In this document: piece by piece, positions 58,931 through 64,000 of the stretch
Layout of the letters: the number at the start of each line of letters is the position of its first letter
Numbering within the stretch: the stretch's first letter is position 1
Assembly: GCF_003581585.1 (NCBI RefSeq)
Contig: NZ_QXIR01000004.1
Span: 117,032-181,031 of the forward strand
Direction: 5' to 3'
DNA from: Bacillus salacetis
GTDB lineage: Bacteria; Bacillota; Bacilli; Bacillales; Bacillaceae_B
Length of the DNA stretch: 64,000 nucleotides
Notes under the pieces: model-generated
Seen by the model: only the letters and a program-made list of their open reading frames with translations
The model's database searches: none
What the model was told of the DNA's origin: nothing
Made by a program: the position numbers and the translations under genes

Positions 58931-59887
58931 GTGAGCGATCTAATTATCCCGGCCTTAATTGCTTTTGCAGCTGTTACAATACTATCTCCATTATTAATAA
59001 GTGTCCTGAAGAAATTAAAACTCCTGCAGCCGATAAGAAAAGAACTTCCTTCAGACCACCAGTTGAAAAAAGGAACTCCGCTAATGTTCGGCATGATTCT
59101 ATTCATCGGGGTCATCATTTCCCTTATAGTCTATCCAAGCCCATTAATGTATTTCCTGGCTGTCGTTTATATTTTATTTAGTTTTATAGGGTTTCTGGAT
59201 GATTTTTGGAAAGCATCCCGCCAGGATCCTGGAGGAGTATCCGGGAAGACCAAACTGATGTTTCAATTTGTATTTACAGGTTCCCTGCTCTTCTATGTCA
59301 TCACGGTATTAGGGGTGGATACGAGTATTGGAATTTTTAATGAAGTCTCCTTGAATTTACATATGGCGGTGTATGTCATCATCATTACTTTATTTGTCGT
59401 AGGTTCCGCAAATGCGATAAATTTCACCGATGGTTTAGACGGGCTGCTGGGGGTTGTTGCCATCCCAACGTATTTTTTCTTTTTTATTGTTTCAGACAAG
59501 GCAGAGGTTCAGGTTTTCAGCTTAATCATGATCGGTTGTTTACTCGGCTTCCTCATTTATAATATATATCCAGCCAAAGCTTTTATGGGGGATACGGGAT
59601 CATTGGCAATAGGAGGGTCGCTTTCCTTTCTTGCGGTTATAGAAAAAGTTGAAATACTCATTCCTGTACTGTTCTTTATTTACTTTGCTGAACAGCTTTC
59701 GGTTATCTTACAAGTTTCGTTCTACAAAATTACTGGTAAGCGCATCTTCAGAATGACCCCGATTCATTATCACTTTGGATTGAAATACGGATGGTCCGAA
59801 ACCACAATCGTAACGGCATTTGGATTCATTTCATGGATTTGTACCTTCATATGTTTAGCCTATTGGAGATTTTTTCTATATCTATAA
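58931..59887 (+). CDS. Second MraY-type phosphoglycosyl transferase
   Basis: 318-residue polytopic enzyme of the MraY (glycosyltransferase family 4) type, which transfers phospho-MurNAc-pentapeptide to undecaprenyl phosphate. Family motifs present: GTPLMFGMILF, FLDDFWKASR, NAINFTDGLDGL, KAFMGDTGSLAIGG and FRMTPIHYHFGLKYGW, where standard Bacillus MraY has an HHHYE-type motif. It lies away from any mur/fts cluster, so it is probably a paralogue beside the essential mraY. Start GTG 58931 has AAAAGGAG 8 nt upstream. A small gene overlaps its 3' end on the other strand. Confidence 0.85.
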   Translation: MSDLIIPALIAFAAVTILSPLLISVLKKLKLLQPIRKELPSDHQLKKGTPLMFGMILFIGVIISLIVYPSPLMYFLAVVYILFSFIGFLDDFWKASRQDPGGVSGKTKLMFQFVFTGSLLFYVITVLGVDTSIGIFNEVSLNLHMAVYVIIITLFVVGSANAINFTDGLDGLLGVVAIPTYFFFFIVSDKAEVQVFSLIMIGCLLGFLIYNIYPAKAFMGDTGSLAIGGSLSFLAVIEKVEILIPVLFFIYFAEQLSVILQVSFYKITGKRIFRMTPIHYHFGLKYGWSETTIVTAFGFISWICTFICLAYWRFFLYL

Positions 59888-60032
59888 ACGAAACGATAAT
59901 GATCCCAATGACCATGAGTGGTAGCCAAGCAATGAACACCAAGAAGAATGACCAGTGCCGGTAATCTGCCGTTAGAAATAAGGAACTGGCAATCAATGCC
60001 CCGACAATCAAATAAATGAAAATAATTTCCAT
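59847..60032 (-). CDS. Small membrane protein (61 aa), antisense to the mraY-like 3' end
   Basis: Two hydrophobic helices (about 2-20 and 28-48) and a charged tail. AAAGGAG lies about 9 nt before ATG 60032, so it is likely real despite its 41-bp overlap with the convergent MraY-like gene. Not recognised. Confidence 0.6.
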   Translation of the reverse strand: MEIIFIYLIVGALIASSLFLTADYRHWSFFLVFIAWLPLMVIGIIIVSFIDIEKISNRLNI

Positions 60033-60118
60033 TTATCAGAACTCCTTTATTTATAGTATAGAAAGGAATATCTGAAGAAGTTCTGCTTTTGGGCAAAATA
60101 ACTATGCTGATTATAAAA

Positions 60119-60212
60119 AGCTGTTTTCTCATGGCTGCTTTTGAACAAGAGAGAACAGAACTTTTCTTATTTGCTCACTGGAATAGAAATTAGAAAAAAA
60201 CGGTCTTTAGCC
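60119..60212 (+). repeat. Possible MITE relic with large internal deletion
   Basis: AGCTGTTTTCTCAT, GCTGCTTTTGAACAAGAGAG, CTTTTCTTATTTGCTCACTGG and a final AGCC recall the MITE blocks in order, but the copy is short and divergent. The rest of the gap (60213-60466) shows no gene apart from the RBS of the next one. Confidence 0.3.
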
Positions 60213-60466
60213 TGGAGATTCTTTTTTTTGTTTCTGTCCCGGAGATATATGAGGTTTTGCTTTCAGGTCATTTTTTATATAGAGCATCTGTAATATTGTT
60301 TAGTAGAAAAAAAGTGGAAAATACCACCAACTTATAAATCAGAGATACATAGCACACTTAAAGTTGTGTTTAGTGGAGGAATAATTTAGCATAGACTATG
60401 TTAGTTCTTTTTACCTATTATTTTATAGTAATAGAGAACTATAAAAACTCTTTGAGGAGATGCTTA

Positions 60467-61945
60467 ATGGATAATAAAATGGAGCTGCTCAATCATAGGA
60501 ATAAGCTGCTGGTGAAGCTCTGCTGGTTCTCTATTGGCTTAAGTTTATTGATTAACCTTTCAAGCCAGAATGGATGGCAAATATTAGCCATCATAGCCGG
60601 AGTGGGCGGATTTTTTACATTAATCAGCACCATTATGGCTTGGAAAGAAACTGGCGTTAAGTATGTTATGTATGTGTTGATTTTTACATTGACTTTGATT
60701 ACTTTCTTCATGGTCGAATCCAATCCCCATATTCTCACCTATTTGATGGTTTTCTACAACTTAGCAGTCATTTCGATGTACCAGCAGGTTAAACCCATCA
60801 TACTGATCGGCGTGTTGCAAATCGCTTTATCAATCTTGTTTTTTGTACGGCATGGAAATGAAATGTTCCCTGACTACGGTGTCTCAGGGCTGGTATCCTT
60901 GATCTTGTACATAGTGTTGGTTGCATCCTTCCTTATATTCCAGGCAAACTTGAATGCCAAATTACAGCACACCTCATTACAGAATGAAAAAGACGCTGTG
61001 GCAGCAAAAGAAAAAGCAGAGGGAATGATCATTCAAGTTAGAAACTCACTCGATTCATTGCGTTCCTTCAGTCATGGCTTAAAGGAAAACATAACGGTTT
61101 CGGGAAGAATCTCTACCGATGTCACTTCAACTTTCAATGAAATGGCAGCATCCATTGAGCACCAGGCGGAAAGTGTCTCGGACATCAACCACTTTGTGGC
61201 AGAGAGCAATGGCAGGGTGAATGAAGTCTTAGAGGGTTCCATTGCAATGAAAACCCTGACGGAATCTTCTGTTGAAGTGTCGAGAGAGGCTGCTGAAAAA
61301 GTCGACAGCCTGCATGCAGAAATGCAAAATCTAACCGGAATCATGGACCAAACGAAGAATACGATGAATCAGTTGGACCAGGATACTGATAAAATCAGTG
61401 AAATCGTCCAGGTCATCAACAATATTTCTGAACAAACCAACCTGCTTGCTTTGAATGCAGCGATTGAGGCAGCAAGGGCTGGTGATCACGGCAAAGGCTT
61501 TGCAGTAGTGGCCGATGAAGTTAGAAAACTTGCCGAAGATTCAAAAGGGTCAACAGAACAAATCACTGCAATATTAACCAAAATCCAGGCAAATACCAGC
61601 AGCGCTGTACATCAAGTTGCAAGTGGTACAACCGCGGTAACCAGCAGTCAGGAAAACACCACCAAGATAAAGAGTGTCCTTGAACTTGTCAACAGCAACG
61701 GCCAGCAGGTCTTGGAGCAAGCAGGAAAAATAGATCAATTGGTCCAAACCCTTCAAGCATCCTCCTCGAAAACAACAGAAGAGGTCAACGCTGTCTCCTC
61801 TGTAACCGAACAAACCGCTGCAGGAGTAGAAGAAGTACTGGCCAGTGTAGAAGAACAAAACAATAAAACAAGCGAAATTGTAAATAATTACAATACACTT
61901 GAAGAGTCGATCCAGTCATTATACGGCGTTGTTAGAAATTCGTAA
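60467..61945 (+). CDS. Methyl-accepting chemotaxis protein with polytopic membrane N-terminus
   Basis: Chemoreceptor-like signalling protein, 492 residues. The N-terminal 165 residues form five or six membrane helices with no large extracellular ligand domain and no HAMP, so it probably senses a membrane-level or small hydrophobic cue. The cytoplasmic part is the standard four-helix bundle with the hairpin tip [19 protein letters not shown] and [21 protein letters not shown] 60467 has GAGGAG before it; the upstream open frame from 60398 lacks an RBS. Confidence 0.88.
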   Translation: MDNKMELLNHRNKLLVKLCWFSIGLSLLINLSSQNGWQILAIIAGVGGFFTLISTIMAWKETGVKYVMYVLIFTLTLITFFMVESNPHILTYLMVFYNLAVISMYQQVKPIILIGVLQIALSILFFVRHGNEMFPDYGVSGLVSLILYIVLVASFLIFQANLNAKLQHTSLQNEKDAVAAKEKAEGMIIQVRNSLDSLRSFSHGLKENITVSGRISTDVTSTFNEMAASIEHQAESVSDINHFVAESNGRVNEVLEGSIAMKTLTESSVEVSREAAEKVDSLHAEMQNLTGIMDQTKNTMNQLDQDTDKISEIVQVINNISEQTNLLALNAAIEAARAGDHGKGFAVVADEVRKLAEDSKGSTEQITAILTKIQANTSSAVHQVASGTTAVTSSQENTTKIKSVLELVNSNGQQVLEQAGKIDQLVQTLQASSSKTTEEVNAVSSVTEQTAAGVEEVLASVEEQNNKTSEIVNNYNTLEESIQSLYGVVRNS

Positions 61946-62118
61946 TGCAGGAGATTTTGTTCGTAAACTTAGTTTTGATTTTAAAAAGGTCAATTCCTAT
62001 ATCATGTAAAAATCATTGGAAATGAATTTTCAAATGTATGGGGAAAACCCTGGGTTACGGATTGCTTTGAAAGCAACAACCAGAGCTAGGTGAAATTCTG
62101 ACAAATCTATATACTTGG

Positions 62119-62147
62119 GCACATCGAAAGTTGATGTGCTTTTTTTG
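62119..62147 (+). terminator. Rho-independent terminator
   Basis: GCACATC / GATGTGC, 7-nt loop, TTTTTTT tail. It lies about 175 bp after the chemoreceptor stop; the intervening sequence (61946-62118) has no recognised riboswitch or gene and may be a 3' UTR or a small RNA. Confidence 0.88.
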
Positions 62148-62217
62148 TTTGGTCTAGTTTAGGCAGTATCGTTGTTGGGCGATTCTTATGGAAGTATAGC
62201 GGTTGTGGAGAGAGGGG

Positions 62218-62588
62218 CTATGGCTGCGTGGAGTGGTGGGGTAGTCGGAAACGATGTCGTCATAGAGTGTCTATGGCTGCATGGAATTGATTTTAGCTGG
62301 AAATCGATGTGGTCAAAGAGGATCTATGGCTGCATGGAGGTGGTCTTAGCCGGGAATCGATGTGGTCAAAGAGGGTCTATGGAGGCATGAAATTGGTTCT
62401 AGATGGAAATCGATGTGGTCAAAGAGGTTCTATGGCTGCATGGAATTGGTTTTAACTGGGAATCGATGTCGTCATAGAGTGGCTATGGCTGCGTGGAATT
62501 GATTTTAGCTGGAAATCAATGTGTTCATAGAGTGACTAAGACAGCATGGATGAATCGACTGCCTCAAAGAGGATAAAAGGCAGAGCTG
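62218..62588. repeat. Tandem array, seven units of exactly 53 bp
   Basis: Unit anchors CTATGG (CTAAGA in the last) occur at 62218, 62271, 62324, 62377, 62430, 62483 and 62536: six steps of exactly 53 bp. Typical unit: CTATGGCTGCATGGAATTG, then TTTTAGCTGGAAATCGATG, then a TGGTCAAAGAGG-type end. Within the array point changes are common but no indels occur. An open frame crosses the first units by chance. Confidence 0.95.
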
Positions 62589-62623
62589 GAGAATTACCCG
62601 CCGAAAAAAAACAAACTAAATTT

Positions 62624-62681
62624 TTGACAAAGTGACAACGTGTCATATACAATAAACCTATCATCAAGTGACACGTTGTCA
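62624..62681 (+). promoter_or_regulatory. tetR promoter with twin operators
   Basis: -35 TTGACA (62624-62629), 18-bp spacer, -10 TACAAT (62648-62653). Operator 1 TGACA-ACG-TGTCA (62633-62645) lies between -35 and -10; operator 2 TGACA-CGT-TGTCA (62669-62681) is the exact reverse complement of operator 1, downstream of -10. Centres are 36 bp apart. Typical of autorepression by the TetR protein encoded 19 bp later. Confidence 0.85.
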
Positions 62682-62699
62682 TAATCATGGAGTGAGCTT

Positions 62700-63314
62700 A
62701 TGCCAAATGCGACTTTTTTTAACTTGACAGAAATTAAGCGGAAAATATTGATACAAGCAGCAGAGAAGGAATTCTCTCGGGTTCCTCTGCATGAGGCATC
62801 GATTTCGAATATAGTGAAGGCTGCGGGAATTCCGAGGGGCAGTTTTTATCAATATTTCGAAAATAAAGACGATCTTTATTTCTATTTACTGGACGAAAAG
62901 TTGAAAGTGGGAAAAGAACATTTCCTGAAAAAATTGACTGAACATAATGGGGATATTATTGAAGCTTTCATAGACATGCATTATCAGTTCCTGGTGATGA
63001 TGCCTGACGAGGAAGAGGAGAACTTCATAAAAAATGCATTATTGTATGCGACGCATAAAGTGGAGAATTCTTTTACTTATCTGGCTGATTCCTCTGAGGA
63101 CCAAAATCACTTTAACAAAATGATGAATTTAATCGATAAACAATCCATCAACGTGAATAGTGATAATGACTTGAATCTGATCCTGCAAATCATTGCCGCT
63201 GTCGCATTTCATAATTTAATCGAAAAGTTATCGAAACGGTTATCGGATGAAGAGGCAATCAAGAATCTGCGAGTTCAGATGGATTTAATCAAATTCGGAA
63301 TATACAAGAAGTAA
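62700..63314 (+). CDS. TetR/AcrR-family regulator
   Basis: 204-residue repressor. N-terminal helix-turn-helix ASISNIVKAAGIPRGSFYQYF (about 34-54), with a helical ligand-binding C-terminus. The leader carries two identical dyads around the -10, so it almost certainly represses itself and may repress the spx-like gene 46 bp downstream. GGAGTG precedes ATG 62700. No pump gene is adjacent, so its ligand and other targets are unknown. Confidence 0.9.
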   Translation: MPNATFFNLTEIKRKILIQAAEKEFSRVPLHEASISNIVKAAGIPRGSFYQYFENKDDLYFYLLDEKLKVGKEHFLKKLTEHNGDIIEAFIDMHYQFLVMMPDEEEENFIKNALLYATHKVENSFTYLADSSEDQNHFNKMMNLIDKQSINVNSDNDLNLILQIIAAVAFHNLIEKLSKRLSDEEAIKNLRVQMDLIKFGIYKK

Positions 63315-63360
63315 TTGTTGCCGTAATGTTCCTGGTACGTAATAATAGGAGGAATGTAAA

Positions 63361-63771
63361 ATGACTGTTACAGTGTATGGCCGCACCTGCAGATCTACTA
63401 AAAGAGCAAAGCAGTGGTTGAAAGATAATGGGATTCCATTCGTGGAACGGAATATTGTGCAAGAACCCATAACCGCCAGTGAAATGCACAATATCTTACA
63501 TATGACTCAGGACGGAACCGATGAAATCCTGGCAACCCGGTCACAACTCTACAAGGACCTGGATGTAAATCTGGATGAACTTTCTCTTAATGAGCTGCTG
63601 GAGATCATCAATGAAAATCCCAAGCTCCTTAAAAGTCCGATACTCGTCGATGAAAAGCGGATCTTATCTGGGTTCAGCGAAGATATACGCCAATTCCTTC
63701 CGAGGAAATCCCGCCTGAACTGGAGAATGAAAAACGTTGATTCATGGGATTTGATTGATTGGGGAGTCTAA
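63361..63771 (+). CDS. Spx/ArsC-family protein with a changed redox motif
   Basis: 136-residue paralogue of Spx, the RNA-polymerase-binding stress regulator. The sequence follows Spx closely: IPFVERNI, MTQDGTDEILATRS (Spx has the same GTDEI and TRS marks), LLKSPILVDEKRI and FLPRKSR. But the CxxC redox centre of Spx (CTSC) reads CRST here: Cys10 is kept and Cys13 is Thr. It also has a C-terminal NVDSWDLIDWGV tail. It therefore cannot form the intramolecular disulfide. AGGAGG precedes ATG 63361. Probably co-transcribed with tetR. Confidence 0.88.
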   Translation: MTVTVYGRTCRSTKRAKQWLKDNGIPFVERNIVQEPITASEMHNILHMTQDGTDEILATRSQLYKDLDVNLDELSLNELLEIINENPKLLKSPILVDEKRILSGFSEDIRQFLPRKSRLNWRMKNVDSWDLIDWGV

Positions 63772-63791
63772 AGCGATTAATAAAATCCAAC

Positions 63792-63822
63792 AAAGGCTTG
63801 TCTGAGGACGAGTCTTTTTTAT
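63792..63822 (+). terminator. Rho-independent terminator
   Basis: AAGGCTTGTC / GACGAGTCTT (with G-U pairs), 4-nt loop, TTTTTT tail, after the spx-like gene. Confidence 0.8.
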
Positions 63823-63910
63823 TTAGATATCTTTTTGAGAATCTTATGTTTTCATGAGGGGGTGTACACTGCCTTGTAAAAGACAATTGCTTTGAAGAGG
63901 AGTTTCCCTA

Positions 63911-64000
63911 TTGCAAAAACCTACCTTTACCCAAAGTAAACCTGGCTACCAAGTTGTAAGATTAGCATGTAACGTGCCGCTACCCCGAGCAAACCCAGCT
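63911..64000 (+). CDS. Possible gene start, cut by the window end
   Basis: TTG 63911 follows AGAGGAG and opens a frame (MQKPTFTQSKPGYQVVRLAC ...) that remains open to base 64000. Only 30 codons are visible, so no family can be given. Confidence 0.35.
   Translation, partial: MQKPTFTQSKPGYQVVRLACNVPLPRANPA

Noticed and set aside
61946..62118. Riboswitch or c-di-GMP aptamer after the chemoreceptor gene
   Set aside because: I checked for GEMM-type, purine, SAM and ZTP-like core motifs and found none; only the terminator is clear.
62172..62390. 72-residue frame through the 53-bp array
   Set aside because: 53 is not a multiple of three, so the repeats are read in different frames; no RBS.
1..64000. 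tRNA, rRNA, prophage or defence islands
   Set aside because: None seen on either strand; the accessory signals are repeats rather than phage or defence genes.

Overview
The window looks like chromosome from an aerobic, endospore-forming member of the Bacillaceae (Bacillus sensu lato, for example the Mesobacillus or Cytobacillus group; genus not proven). The evidence is a spore-germination cell-wall hydrolase (CwlJ), a coat-protein/alcohol-dehydrogenase cluster with the yraG-yraF-adhB-yraE-yraD layout, a sporulation-type orphan histidine kinase, Gram-positive lipoprotein signals, strong AAGGAGG-type ribosome binding sites, frequent TTG/GTG starts, perfect Fur boxes, and a palindromic repeat common in Bacillaceae. 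I saw no rRNA, tRNA, CRISPR array, prophage or transposase.

Layout. 1-5072: a YesM/YesN two-component pair (kinase cut by the window edge) followed by a sugar ABC importer (lipoprotein and two permeases), in the same order as the Bacillus yes cluster. 5089-5697: a 12-unit, 51-bp tandem array. 6414-18 kb: small metabolic and membrane genes (YwaF/TMEM164-like, FlaR-like kinase, DUF2268 lipoprotein, GNAT acetyltransferases, one of them a pseudogene, peptidase, cwlJ, amj, aminoglycoside-phosphotransferase-like kinase). 17.4-19.2 kb: 7TM-PAS histidine kinase. 20999-33311: a tightly coupled eight-gene operon joining an ABC-2 exporter to a MoxR-DUF58-VWA module; this is the most system-like part of the window. 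33.5-45 kb: DinB-like, VOC, paired membrane proteins, the coat/adhB cluster, a RibD-like reductase, a TDT/SLAC1 transporter, a PaaI thioesterase and a PAS-GGDEF-EAL protein. 45-64 kb: multidrug MFS pump with divergent TetR regulator, ZIP metal transporter, YoaP-like acetyltransferase, Fur-regulated siderophore-binding lipoprotein, a second DUF2268 lipoprotein, a second MraY-like enzyme, a chemoreceptor, an autoregulated TetR and an Spx paralogue lacking its second redox cysteine.

The other striking feature is repeat content between genes. One family is a roughly 190-bp non-coding element with about 25-bp terminal inverted repeats; four copies have perfect 8-bp target duplications, so it behaves as a MITE. 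Ten copies or relics plus a possible eleventh are present. One copy supplies the stop codon of a transporter gene and another lies right before an RBS. Separately, tandem arrays of three unrelated sequences all have a 51-53 bp period, close to five turns of B-DNA. One array is a string of eleven hairpins that look like terminators on the minus strand. Functions of these repeats are inference; their structure is read directly from the sequence.
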